From an uncultured Alphaproteobacteria bacterium (GTDB taxonomy: Bacteria; Pseudomonadota; Alphaproteobacteria; Rhodobacterales; Rhodobacteraceae): DNA of 64,000 nt. A program made the position numbers and the translations under genes. Location: contig CACDWF010000003.1 in the NCBI GenBank assembly GCA_902556405.1, positions 1 to 64,000 of the forward strand, in the 5' to 3' direction. The notes under the pieces were generated by a model. The model did not search any database, was not told the origin of the DNA, and saw only the letters and a program-made list of their open reading frames with translations. Shown here piece by piece: positions 7,996 through 16,544 of the stretch (the first letter of the stretch is position 1; every line of letters begins with the position of its first letter).

Positions 7996-9363
7996 CTAAT
8001 TCTTATTTAATTCAAGAAAATTATTGCTGACCATTTGATCCATAAAAGTATCAGAGGCTCCTTGGTTACTCTTATAAAACTTTTTAATATTTTCTACATG
8101 ACTTTCATCGAATTTCATACGTTTCTTATCGTAATAAGCTGAATCAAGAGCGGATGCTAGTTCTTTTTGTCCACCAATTTTTTTTAAAATACCAACATCT
8201 AGTGCTTCCAATGCTGGAAATTCAATGCCCCAGATGCTTGGGCCTACTATTACAGGTTTTTGCAAAGCAAAAGGCTCAATTATATTATGCGATCCTTCAT
8301 TGTTCAAAGAGTCACCCATAAAAACTAGATCAGACATTGCCATATAAAAATTCAATTCTCCAAGGCTATCGCCCCACAAAAGACTAAAGTTATTTAAGTC
8401 TTTAATTTTTTTTTCATTACATATTTTAAAATCTGTTTTTATCTCCACCATTTCACTACGTGGTTTTACATTTAGTAAACTGTCTTCAAACAAAATTTTA
8501 TATTTGCTAAAATCATTAGGGTGTCTGGGAACAAGTATAAAAAAAATATCCTTATGCTTTTTATATAGATCACTAATTATTTTACTGATTATTTCAAATT
8601 CCTGCTTCCCAATACTGGCAAAACAAATTGTAAAATATTTCCTAAGAGCTATTTTTTTTAGTTTCAAGGCCGCATTAATTTGGTCTAATGGAACCCCTTG
8701 TTCAAATCTAGCATCGCCCATAATTAAAACTTTTTTAGCCCCAAAGTACTCAAATCGTTTCTTATGCCTTTCAGATTTAGATAAAACTAAATCGAATTTT
8801 TCAATCAAACTAGCTTTCAGAAAAGGGAATTTTTTATCTCTAAGGAAACCTTTTTCAGGATATTGAGCCTGGGCAAATATTAGAGGAACTTGTTCCTTGT
8901 AAGTAGTCGTGATCATTACTGGCCATAAATCACATTCAAGAATTATACAGCACTTCGGCTTGAAATTTTTAAGGAATCTTTTCAACAGTAAGCTTATTTC
9001 AAGTGGAGCGTAAACGATTACCACCTTGTTTTCATTTATTTCTTTATGATATTCCTGCTGCGCGGCACGTTTGCCAGATAAAGTCAGTGTAGTTATTAGT
9101 AATTTTTCTCGATTGAGAAGAAGTTTATTAAAAATTGGGCGCGCAGCTCTAAATTCTCCTAGAGATACTGCATGGCACCAACAAGCTCCTTTAAAGTCTT
9201 TTTTGTAAACACTTAATCTCTCTAGAAGATTTGAAGAATATCCTGGTTCTTTTATCGACCGATAGAAGAAATACAACAATGCAATTGGCAAAAATAAATA
9301 CCAAAGAGCCTTATAAAGATAGAAAACCAATGAGGTGAGTATTTTTTTTAAACTAAATTTCAA
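7996..9363 (-). CDS. waaA: 3-deoxy-D-manno-octulosonic acid (Kdo) transferase
   Basis: Inner-membrane-anchored GT30 enzyme that transfers Kdo from CMP-Kdo to lipid IVA during LPS assembly. The N-terminus has a hydrophobic segment (LYKALWYLFLPIALLYF), then the GT30 motif HAVSLGEFRAARP with the catalytic Glu. The C-terminal domain has the nucleotide-sugar elements MGDSLNNEGSHNIIEP and PVIVGP. The track-length frame begins with TTG at 9375, but GGAG at 9370-9373 lies six bases before a TTG at 9363, so 9363 is the better start (455 aa). It diverges from neuB, another gene of CMP-linked 2-keto sugar metabolism. Confidence 0.9.
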   Translation of the reverse strand: MKFSLKKILTSLVFYLYKALWYLFLPIALLYFFYRSIKEPGYSSNLLERLSVYKKDFKGACWCHAVSLGEFRAARPIFNKLLLNREKLLITTLTLSGKRAAQQEYHKEINENKVVIVYAPLEISLLLKRFLKNFKPKCCIILECDLWPVMITTTYKEQVPLIFAQAQYPEKGFLRDKKFPFLKASLIEKFDLVLSKSERHKKRFEYFGAKKVLIMGDARFEQGVPLDQINAALKLKKIALRKYFTICFASIGKQEFEIISKIISDLYKKHKDIFFILVPRHPNDFSKYKILFEDSLLNVKPRSEMVEIKTDFKICNEKKIKDLNNFSLLWGDSLGELNFYMAMSDLVFMGDSLNNEGSHNIIEPFALQKPVIVGPSIWGIEFPALEALDVGILKKIGGQKELASALDSAYYDKKRMKFDESHVENIKKFYKSNQGASDTFMDQMVSNNFLELNKN

Positions 9364-9464
9364 TCGACACTCCAAAAAAATTAACCTATTAAAGCATTGC
9401 TTGCTTGTTAATTGAGAAATATCATCTTACTCATTCATATTTTTAAAAGATAGGCTTAAAAATT

Positions 9465-10493
9465 TTGAAAATAAAAAATAGGACTATCAGCTCTAAAGAA
9501 GCCCCTCTAATCATCGCAGAAATGGGTATCAATCATGGTGGTGATTTGCTGGTTGCAGAGCAAATGGTTAAAACTGCTGCCGATAGAGGCTGTGAAGTAA
9601 TTAAACACCAAACACATTTTCTTGATGATGAAATGACCCCTGACGCAAAACAAATCATGCCCCCTAACGCAGATGTCTCAATATGGGATGTAATGGAAAA
9701 ATGTTCCTTAACAAAAGATGAAGAAATCAAATTAAAGAGATTAGTTGAAGACTTGGGAATGATTTATATTTCCACGCCTTTTTCGAGATCTGCAGCAGAT
9801 TTTTTAAATGATATAAATGTACCAGCTTTTAAGATTGGCTCTGGGGAATGTGATAATCTTCTCTTAATTGAGCATATAGCAGATTTTGGGAAGCCAATTA
9901 TTCTTTCTACAGGCATGCAAACCTTATTATCGGTGGAAAAGCCCGTAAAAATCTTTGAGAAAAAAAATATTGAGTATGCACTTTTAGAATGTACAAACAT
10001 TTATCCTTGCCCACCAGAAGATATAGCACTTGGTAGCTTGGCACAGCTATCTAATAAGTTTCCTAATGCCGAGATAGGTTTTTCAGACCATTCAATTGGA
10101 CCAACGATGGCTTTAGCAGCTGTTGCATTAGGTGCAACAATTGTAGAAAAGCACTTCACTGATACCAAAAACCGACCCGGGCCCGATATTTCCTGTTCAA
10201 TGGACCCAGATGAGCTTGAGCACCTTATAAAAAAAAGTAAGGAAATAGCTTTTTCGAGGGATAGAAAGAAGTTTATAGCCAACGTTGAAAAAGATGTTTA
10301 TAAATTTGCACGATCTTCCATTGTTAGCGATAAAAATCTAAAAAAAGGTGATACTATTGATAGGCAAAATATCTGGGCCAGAAGACCAGGAAACGGAGAA
10401 ATACCTGCTTTCGAATTTGAAAAAGTTTTAGGGAAAATTGTTAAACGAGACATTGCTAAAAATACTCAGTTAAAGTGGTCAGATTTGGAATAA
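9465..10493 (+). CDS. neuB: Nonulosonic acid synthase (N-acetylneuraminate synthase family)
   Basis: The 342-residue protein condenses phosphoenolpyruvate with an N-acyl hexosamine to make a nine-carbon sialic-like acid. It has the NeuB TIM barrel (IIAEMGINHGGD near the start, FKIGSGECDN, STGMQTL, GFSDHSIG, VEKHFT) followed by a C-terminal SAF/antifreeze-like domain from about residue 285. Sequence alone does not tell whether the product is neuraminic, legionaminic or pseudaminic acid; pairing with NeuC favours a NeuC-derived ManNAc-type precursor. The start is TTG 9465 with AGG ten bases upstream. Ten bases separate it from neuC, so they are one operon. Confidence 0.93.
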   Translation: MKIKNRTISSKEAPLIIAEMGINHGGDLLVAEQMVKTAADRGCEVIKHQTHFLDDEMTPDAKQIMPPNADVSIWDVMEKCSLTKDEEIKLKRLVEDLGMIYISTPFSRSAADFLNDINVPAFKIGSGECDNLLLIEHIADFGKPIILSTGMQTLLSVEKPVKIFEKKNIEYALLECTNIYPCPPEDIALGSLAQLSNKFPNAEIGFSDHSIGPTMALAAVALGATIVEKHFTDTKNRPGPDISCSMDPDELEHLIKKSKEIAFSRDRKKFIANVEKDVYKFARSSIVSDKNLKKGDTIDRQNIWARRPGNGEIPAFEFEKVLGKIVKRDIAKNTQLKWSDLE

Positions 10494-10503
10494 AGAGATT
10501 GAT

Positions 10504-11661
10504 GTGAAAAAACTGCTATTCATAACAGGCACAAGAGCTGACTTCGGTAAACTTGAACCTTTAGCATCTAGCGTAAAATCAGCTGAGTTTGGCATTTACT
10601 TTTTTGTCACTGGCATGCATCTTCTAGAAAAGTATGGACTTACCAGTATAGAAGTTTCAAGGATGAAAAACATCACAAGATTTGAATTTGTTAATCAGAT
10701 GGAAGGAGATCCACCGGACAAGGTCCTTTCTCGAACTATCACTGGAATTTCTGAATATGTAAGCCGCCTAAATCCTGATCTTGTTTTGATTCATGGCGAT
10801 AGAATTGAAGCAGTTGCTGCCTCCCTCGTTTGTGCAACAAAGAACATAAGAAGTGCACACATCGAAGGAGGAGAAGTGTCAGGAACTATAGATGAAGTTT
10901 ATCGTCATTGTAATACAAAGTTATGCACAGTCCACTTTGTAAGTTCAAAATCGGCAAAAAAGCGCGTTACAAAACTTGGAGAGCATCCCGGTAGAGTTTT
11001 TGTGCTGGGGTCTCCAGAACTTGATGCACATAAAGCAAGAAATTCAATTTCGCTAAATGAAGTTTTGAATTACTATGACATTGAGTGGGATGACTATGGG
11101 ATTTTTATTTTTCATTCAGTTACTTCAGAGTTAGAGAGTTTAAAGAAAGAGATCCAGTTTTGTTGTGACTCTTTGAAAAAAACAAAAAAGAACTTCGTCG
11201 TTATTGCTCCAAATAACGATCCAGGATGTGAAATAATTTTTAAGACAATTGGAAAATTACCCAAATCTAATTTCAAACTAATACCTTCTATGAGATTTGC
11301 ATATTTTTCGACATTACTAAAACATGCTAAAGTTATTATAGGAAATAGTTCAGCGGGCGTTCGAGAAGCTCCTTTTCTTGGGGTTTCTTCTATAAACATT
11401 GGCTCTCGACAATTTAAAAGGGGTGGAGCAAAAAGTATAAAAAACTTTGATGTTCTTAAAAACGGACAACTTGAAAAGCTAGTTGAAAAACAGTGGGGTA
11501 AGCGCTTTGCTCCTGATCATAGTTTTGGAACCGGTCAATCTGCAAAAAAGTTTACAAAGATTTTAAACGAAAAAAAAATTTGGGAATTAAATTTACAGAA
11601 AACATTTTTTGAAACTTCTAGTCAGAGAGAAACCCCTGTTTTAAACAAAAAATCTTGCTAG
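10504..11661 (+). CDS. neuC: UDP-N-acetylglucosamine 2-epimerase (hydrolysing), NeuC type
   Basis: The enzyme makes ManNAc (or its bacillosamine analogue) from UDP-GlcNAc-type sugars and supplies NeuB. The N-terminal GTRADFGKL motif, the IHGDRIEAVA segment, HIEGGE and the C-terminal GNSSAGVREA are typical of the family. It is 385 residues and uses a GTG start at 10504. The last 44 bases run antisense into the end of the GMC oxidoreductase gene, so the final residues are encoded opposite the other gene's C-terminus. The nearest alternative is the GDP-linked epimerase LegG. Confidence 0.92.
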   Translation: MKKLLFITGTRADFGKLEPLASSVKSAEFGIYFFVTGMHLLEKYGLTSIEVSRMKNITRFEFVNQMEGDPPDKVLSRTITGISEYVSRLNPDLVLIHGDRIEAVAASLVCATKNIRSAHIEGGEVSGTIDEVYRHCNTKLCTVHFVSSKSAKKRVTKLGEHPGRVFVLGSPELDAHKARNSISLNEVLNYYDIEWDDYGIFIFHSVTSELESLKKEIQFCCDSLKKTKKNFVVIAPNNDPGCEIIFKTIGKLPKSNFKLIPSMRFAYFSTLLKHAKVIIGNSSAGVREAPFLGVSSINIGSRQFKRGGAKSIKNFDVLKNGQLEKLVEKQWGKRFAPDHSFGTGQSAKKFTKILNEKKIWELNLQKTFFETSSQRETPVLNKKSC

Positions 11662-13162
11662 CTGCTAAAGTAGGCAAATATTGATGTGTTGAAACGAAAT
11701 CTGGAAATATTGAGGCGTCACATACATAGAGATTTTTGGTCCCAAATACTTTAAAACTTTCATCAACTACTCCACTATCTTTATTTTTGCTCATTCTATT
11801 CGTTCCTATCAGATGGTATCCAGAAAACGTTTCTGACCCAATATTTCTTTTTATATCATCATCACTAAAATCTTTTCCACTTTTAGCAAAGCCTGCTTTT
11901 TTCAAGAGATCGATAGCGCTTTGAAAAGCTTTGCAAGTAAGTTCTACATCATATTTGTTCGACAAATAGTTGGGATCAATTTGTATCTTATTCTTATTTT
12001 CAAAAGAGATAGATCCTTCAGATCTAGGAAAAACTTGAAAGCACCCCAGTGATGCTCGCTGATCTTTTTGAAATCTAATGCCCTTGGACGATAATAAGCT
12101 TCTTTCTTGTGTAAAATGCACCAAATGATACCTTACCAAGTTGTTTATACTTGCTTTCTTATTAAAACTTGATTTATTCCAGGCGAGAGTAGCACCTGGA
12201 CTTTTAAAGATCGAATTACTTGCGGTAATATATTTGACAAATTCGAAAAATAATTTCAATCCACGTGTTTTTTGGTTAAGCGTATCGAACCCGATACAAT
12301 CAAATTCAATCCTAAAATTCGCATGATCTTTTAAATGTTTTCCTACATGTTCTTGCTGTATCATTAACGGGACGCCAGCTTTATAAACGTTTTTTTTGTC
12401 TCCGATCCCCGACCGCGTCAGAATTAAAGGTGAAAATATTGTGCCTGCCGAAAGAATAATTTTTTTTGCATTAACAACAACTTTAGCCTTAGTTACTAAA
12501 TTTTCGCACTCAACGCCTGAAGCGTTGTTGTCATTGAAACAGATCTTAATAGCACGTGTATTTGCTAGCTTTTCAATGTTTTTGTGTTTTGCATTTTCTT
12601 TGAAATCATTCGAAAAATTATACCTCTTTGATCCCTGAATATTTAAATGAATTTTTGCCCATCCTTCTATAAAATTATCTAAATCCGTGACCTCAGGAAT
12701 TGCAATCTTATTTAGGGTTTTACAAAAAATATTGGTTAGTTCGTCTGAATATCCGTACTCTCTATTATAGGAAAAATTTGTATTATCATATATGTGCTTT
12801 TTAACTCTCTGGAACATATTTTTTGGCCATATAGAAAAAATCTCTCCAAACCGTTTCTCGAAACCTAAGTATGAGACATTTCCATTGATTAAGCTTGAAC
12901 CACCAAAACCAATTCCCTGAAGAATAGGCAGTTCTCTATTTTCTAAACCAGACTGTTTCTTGGATATAAGGCTTAAACAGTGTTTATCATTTTGCAGTAA
13001 CTTTCCTGATAACAACGGTATTTTATTTAGATAGCTTTTACCCTCAGACGATCCCTGCTCTATTAAACACACTTTATAACCTGACCTACTTGCATTTTTT
13101 GCAATTTCAAGACCAGCTGTTCCAGCACCAACAATCGCTAAATCATATCTTTGGCGAGACAT
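11618..13162 (-). CDS. GMC-family (glucose-methanol-choline) FAD oxidoreductase
   Basis: The protein (514 aa from ATG 13162) has an N-terminal FAD-binding motif (IVGAGTAGLEIA), a central GFGGSSLING segment and the C-terminal GMC active-site pair: His in GYHLIGTNRM and a second in VSTHQYLP, where many members have Asn or His. It oxidises an alcohol, probably a sugar or polyol. It overlaps the end of neuC and starts inside the end of neuA, so it is cotranscribed with neuA and degT. A GMC enzyme is not a usual part of nonulosonate loci; it may modify the sugar or glycan. No signal peptide is visible. Confidence 0.85.
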   Translation of the reverse strand: MSRQRYDLAIVGAGTAGLEIAKNASRSGYKVCLIEQGSSEGKSYLNKIPLLSGKLLQNDKHCLSLISKKQSGLENRELPILQGIGFGGSSLINGNVSYLGFEKRFGEIFSIWPKNMFQRVKKHIYDNTNFSYNREYGYSDELTNIFCKTLNKIAIPEVTDLDNFIEGWAKIHLNIQGSKRYNFSNDFKENAKHKNIEKLANTRAIKICFNDNNASGVECENLVTKAKVVVNAKKIILSAGTIFSPLILTRSGIGDKKNVYKAGVPLMIQQEHVGKHLKDHANFRIEFDCIGFDTLNQKTRGLKLFFEFVKYITASNSIFKSPGATLAWNKSSFNKKASINNLVRYHLVHFTQERSLLSSKGIRFQKDQRASLGCFQVFPRSEGSISFENKNKIQIDPNYLSNKYDVELTCKAFQSAIDLLKKAGFAKSGKDFSDDDIKRNIGSETFSGYHLIGTNRMSKNKDSGVVDESFKVFGTKNLYVCDASIFPDFVSTHQYLPTLAASKIFCLKQGFLSD

Positions 13163-13943
13163 ACTCAATTCCCAAATTTTGAAGCTCTTTGATTAGCATT
13201 AATGCATCATCAAACTCCTTTTCTGTATCAATATCTATTGAGCGGTTAATCGAAAGGGGAAAACCTAAGGTCTTGGCTACAGGCATAAAGCCTTTTTCTT
13301 TTAGCGTAGACATCAAACCTAAATACAAACTTCCATCTACAAAAGCTGAATTGCTGTTTTTTTTAATGTCACGCACTTTAAGAATTTTTTTACCAACGTG
13401 GCCTATTAAAAAGTCTGATTTTGCCTCACTAAATTTAATTATCTCATAGATATCTTTTATTTCGCTGTAGTTTTTATTAACAGACACCATAGAAAAACCG
13501 CTCTCTAAGTTCTTAATCTGTTTGCAAAAAACGACTAAATCATCCTTCAGTCTAATAGGTGATGTCGGTTGCAACAATATGAAGCTCCCAGCTAAGTAGT
13601 CATCCAAACGGATCACGTCTCTCTCAGCTAGCTTGTAGATACAATCAAATATGACATCAGATAGAATTGCATTATCGTCAGAAAGTTCTGGTTTCCTTCG
13701 AACTGCTAAAATACTTGATGAATATTTCTTTTTTACTAAATCTAAAATCTGCTCATCGTCACTGGTACAAACTACTGAAATTTCTCTAAACCAACTGAGC
13801 TGTTGCTTTAGAAATAAACCCGCAGCCAAGCTCCACTCAAATAAAGGAAAACCAAAAAAATTTCTAAAGTTTTTATTTTTTAACCTTTTGGAGTTTTTAC
13901 GAGCGGGAATGACTATAACTAAATTTTCATTAAGAGCATTCAT
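13143..13943 (-). CDS. neuA: CMP-nonulosonic acid cytidylyltransferase
   Basis: Activates a sialic-like acid with CTP to CMP-sugar for transfer. The N-terminal motif IPARKNSKRLKNKN is the CTP-binding signature of the family, and LLQPTSPIR is the second conserved element. Of the possible starts (TTG 13958, GTG 13952, ATG 13943) I take the ATG; all overlap the end of the aminotransferase gene by 14-29 bases, and the 3' end overlaps the GMC gene by 20, so the three genes are translationally linked. KdsB and PseF are relatives, but KdsB is less likely in this context. Confidence 0.88.
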   Translation of the reverse strand: MNALNENLVIVIPARKNSKRLKNKNFRNFFGFPLFEWSLAAGLFLKQQLSWFREISVVCTSDDEQILDLVKKKYSSSILAVRRKPELSDDNAILSDVIFDCIYKLAERDVIRLDDYLAGSFILLQPTSPIRLKDDLVVFCKQIKNLESGFSMVSVNKNYSEIKDIYEIIKFSEAKSDFLIGHVGKKILKVRDIKKNSNSAFVDGSLYLGLMSTLKEKGFMPVAKTLGFPLSINRSIDIDTEKEFDDALMLIKELQNLGIEYVSPKI

Positions 13944-15069
13944 TAATATCACTGGCAATATTTTTGTAATCTTTAATTGACCTCAATACTAAAATCGGAA
14001 TTGCAACGCATTTGCGCAATCTATCATAGCAATTTTTTACCTCTTTATTCCTAATGTTTTTATCAATATGTTCCCAAAAATATGCACAATGCCAGTTAAA
14101 AGCATCAGGTAAATTTTTTGTACCAAAGCCAGCTTTGTTTAGTAAACTAATTACTTGATCACGTAGTTTTTTATTTTCTATAGATATCACAAAAGTATCA
14201 TAATTGGGCTCGCTCCCCGAAGAAACATGTCTGAATTGTATTTCTTTGTGGTTTATAAATTTTTTGAGGGCATGGTATCTCTTTTTTGAATCGTTTAAAA
14301 TACTCGGGAATTTTTTTAGCTGGACCTTGCCAAATGCTCCACTTATTTCTGTCATTCTGTAATTAAACCCAATCAGTCCAGCATGATCTAACCCTCTTGG
14401 CAGACTAGGAATATTTTTGTGGCCATGATCATGATACATTCTAGCATTTTTTCCATCACTTTTCTTCTTGGAAAACAGAGCTCCACCTTCACCAGTCGTA
14501 ATCATTTTACCAAAGTCGAAGCTAAAAACACCAAATTCACTCAAGCCTCCAACATATTTGCCTGCAACCTTGGCCCCGATTGCTTCGCATGCATCCTCAA
14601 CTATTGGAATTTTATTTCTTTTACCAATCCTGTTAATTAATATCATATCTGCTGGTACGCCTAGCATATGAACAGGAATTATAGCTTTTGTTTTTTTAGA
14701 TATTAAACTTTCTAAATTTTTGGGACACATATTCAACGTATCATCGATATCAGTAAAAACAACATTTGCACCAGTGTCTACAATCGCTTCAACAGTTGCA
14801 ATAAAATTAAAGGACTGAGTTATAACCTCATCACCTCTTCCAATACCGAGAGCTTTGAGAGCCACTTTAATTGCAGCCGTACCAGATGAAACGCATAAAA
14901 CGTCAGCCATTTTTGGGCTGAAAATGTTTTTCAACTTTTGTTCAAATTCTCTAACGTGATAATGCTTCCTTTTTTTATCAAAACCATGAGCAAAGAAAAC
15001 TTTCCCCTCATCGAAAATCCTGGAAATTGCTTTTTTTTCTTTTTCGTCTATAACCTCAAATCCGGGCAA
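13930..15069 (-). CDS. DegT/DnrJ/EryC1/StrS-family sugar aminotransferase
   Basis: The 379-residue PLP enzyme has the fold-type I motifs SSGTAAI (cofactor phosphate contact), VEDACEA and FDFGKMITTGEGG with the Schiff-base Lys188. Family members transaminate keto sugars made by dehydratases. In legionaminic or pseudaminic acid synthesis this makes the 4-amino group, but no partner dehydratase is in the window. It starts at TTG 15069 with AGGAG six bases upstream. It is first in the degT-neuA-GMC run. The closest alternative role is perosamine-type synthesis for O-antigen. Confidence 0.9.
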   Translation of the reverse strand: MPGFEVIDEKEKKAISRIFDEGKVFFAHGFDKKRKHYHVREFEQKLKNIFSPKMADVLCVSSGTAAIKVALKALGIGRGDEVITQSFNFIATVEAIVDTGANVVFTDIDDTLNMCPKNLESLISKKTKAIIPVHMLGVPADMILINRIGKRNKIPIVEDACEAIGAKVAGKYVGGLSEFGVFSFDFGKMITTGEGGALFSKKKSDGKNARMYHDHGHKNIPSLPRGLDHAGLIGFNYRMTEISGAFGKVQLKKFPSILNDSKKRYHALKKFINHKEIQFRHVSSGSEPNYDTFVISIENKKLRDQVISLLNKAGFGTKNLPDAFNWHCAYFWEHIDKNIRNKEVKNCYDRLRKCVAIPILVLRSIKDYKNIASDINECS

Positions 15070-15478
15070 CTTTAACTCCTGCTTTCATGACAATGTATTA
15101 ATAATTACAGTATAAAAGAAAGTAACCTTAGTTGGTAGAAAACTATGATTTTTTTTCTCTAATTTATGTGTTATGCTCATCTGTGGCATGTATTTTGCAG
15201 CCATACAGTCCCCTCATACTCCCAATATAAACCCAAACCTATGTATGAGGGGAACCTATTTTCAAATTCACTCTCAGCAATATTACAATCAAATAAAATT
15301 GAGAAATAACTTAGTTCTAAATTAAGTGGCATCCAAATATGTAATCTCGTGATTATATATCGATTTTAAGTACGGTGCACATTTAACAATTAATAGGCGA
15401 TTAAATTTAGTGCTATTTTTAATTTATTCTGAAATAATTTTTTTTTGAAAGCATTCTGTAAAATCACACTTAGAGGAA
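15070..15478. other. 409-base intergenic region without a supported gene
   Basis: The region separates the divergent degT operon and the AhpD-like gene and must hold both promoters. The only clear structure is the long inverted repeat at 15209-15253. A 50-codon ORF from ATG 15174 crosses that repeat but has no ribosome site and no recognisable features, so I do not call it. Confidence 0.6.
15209..15253. repeat. Perfect 11-bp inverted repeat with C-rich loop (possible small RNA or operator)
   Basis: TCCCCTCATAC at 15209-15219 is the exact reverse complement of GTATGAGGGGA at 15243-15253, separated by 23 bases. The stem is far more GC-rich than its surroundings. The plus-strand loop holds CCC and AACCC runs that could pair with Shine-Dalgarno sequences. 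No T-run follows on either strand, so it is not a plain terminator. It could be the core of a small RNA or a palindromic regulator site. Confidence 0.5.
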
Positions 15479-15481
15479 ATG

Positions 15482-16081
15482 ATGGAAATTGTAAAACCAC
15501 TGAATGAAAATGATATTGACCCAAGTCTATTAGAAAAGATTCAGTTCTTTAAAGGACCGCTTGGTGTTATACCGAGCTCAGTTAAAGCTATGAGTTATCA
15601 CCCCAAAGTAGCTGATGCATTCACAGATCTCAATAAGGCTGTAATGGAATGCAAAGGGAAAGTTACCCCAGAGTTTAAACGACTTATCGGATACGTAACA
15701 AGTTTTGCCTCAGGGTGTCTTTATTGCCAAGCTCATACTATTTTAGGGGCTGAACGCTTCGGCTGTACAAAAAAAAGATTAGAAGAAGTTTGGAATTATG
15801 CAAATTCTTCAGCTTTTTTAAATGCAGAAAAATCTGCCCTGGACTTCGCTTTCGCAGCCGCATCTGTCCCTAACAAAGTTACGGGAAAAGAAGCGTCTCA
15901 ATTAAAAATTTACTGGAATGATAATGATATTGTCGAAATTATGGGCGTAATTGCATTGTTTGGCTTTCTCAATCGATGGAATGACAGTATTGGTTCTGCT
16001 TTGGAAGATTTACCAATTGAAAAAGGGGAAGAACATCTCATGAAAAACACTAATTGGACACCAGGGAAATATAGGGTTTAA
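15482..16081 (+). CDS. AhpD-like / carboxymuconolactone decarboxylase family protein
   Basis: A helical protein of about 199 residues with the redox motif Cys80-Leu-Tyr-Cys83-Gln-Ala-His86 in SGCLYCQAHT, the AhpD-type active site (numbered from the upstream ATG). Such proteins reduce peroxides or partner proteins through the CxxC pair. Two ATG codons are possible (15479 and 15482). AGAGG lies five bases before the second and two before the first, so 15482 is preferred. The next gene (thioesterase) follows after three bases and is cotranscribed. Confidence 0.85.
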   Translation: MEIVKPLNENDIDPSLLEKIQFFKGPLGVIPSSVKAMSYHPKVADAFTDLNKAVMECKGKVTPEFKRLIGYVTSFASGCLYCQAHTILGAERFGCTKKRLEEVWNYANSSAFLNAEKSALDFAFAAASVPNKVTGKEASQLKIYWNDNDIVEIMGVIALFGFLNRWNDSIGSALEDLPIEKGEEHLMKNTNWTPGKYRV

Positions 16082-16084
16082 GGC

Positions 16085-16522
16085 ATGGATAAGCGAAACG
16101 AGGAAGAACTTAGAGCATCTTTCTTAAATCAACCCCTAATGCCCTATATAGGAGCTAGACTCTCCACAATATCTCCTGGGCGAGCATCGATAGAAGTTGT
16201 TTATCAAAAGAATATAACTCAACAACACGGTTTATTTCATGGAGGAGTTTCTGGAGCTATAGCTGATAATGCCGCTGGATTTGCTGCAATGACGTTAATG
16301 GATAAAGAGAAAGAGCCCCTTACAATTGAATTCAAAATAAATTTTCTTAATATTGCAGATGGGGAAAAGCTAGTTGCGGAAGCGAAAATTCTACAAGCAG
16401 GTCGAAGTATTTTTCATGGAGAGTCAAAAGTATATACGATAAAGAAAAAAGAGAAGCTTTTGACAGCTACTGCTCTCGTAACGATAAAAGCAACAAGTAA
16501 GGTATCTGAAAACCTACGCTGA
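16085..16522 (+). CDS. PaaI-family hotdog thioesterase
   Basis: A 145-residue hotdog-fold protein with FHGGVSGAIAD (HGG at 52-54, Asp61), the PaaI-type catalytic region for hydrolysis of acyl-CoA thioesters. It lies three bases behind the AhpD-like gene. It is only distantly similar to the thioesterase at 5462. A short hairpin with four T residues overlaps its stop codon. The substrate is unknown. Confidence 0.85.
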   Translation: MDKRNEEELRASFLNQPLMPYIGARLSTISPGRASIEVVYQKNITQQHGLFHGGVSGAIADNAAGFAAMTLMDKEKEPLTIEFKINFLNIADGEKLVAEAKILQAGRSIFHGESKVYTIKKKEKLLTATALVTIKATSKVSENLR

Positions 16523-16543
16523 AAGTAAAAACTACTTTCTTTT
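16521..16543 (+). terminator. Weak intrinsic terminator after the thioesterase
   Basis: GAAAGTA (16521-16527) pairs perfectly with TACTTTC (16533-16539) across a five-base loop and is followed by TTTT. The stem is A/T-rich and begins inside the stop codon. The place, between two convergent genes, supports a terminator role on the plus strand. Confidence 0.45.
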
Positions 16544-16544
16544 G

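Noticed and set aside
15174-15326. 50-codon ORF on the plus strand
   Set aside because: No ribosome site, crosses the inverted repeat, and encodes no recognisable segment.
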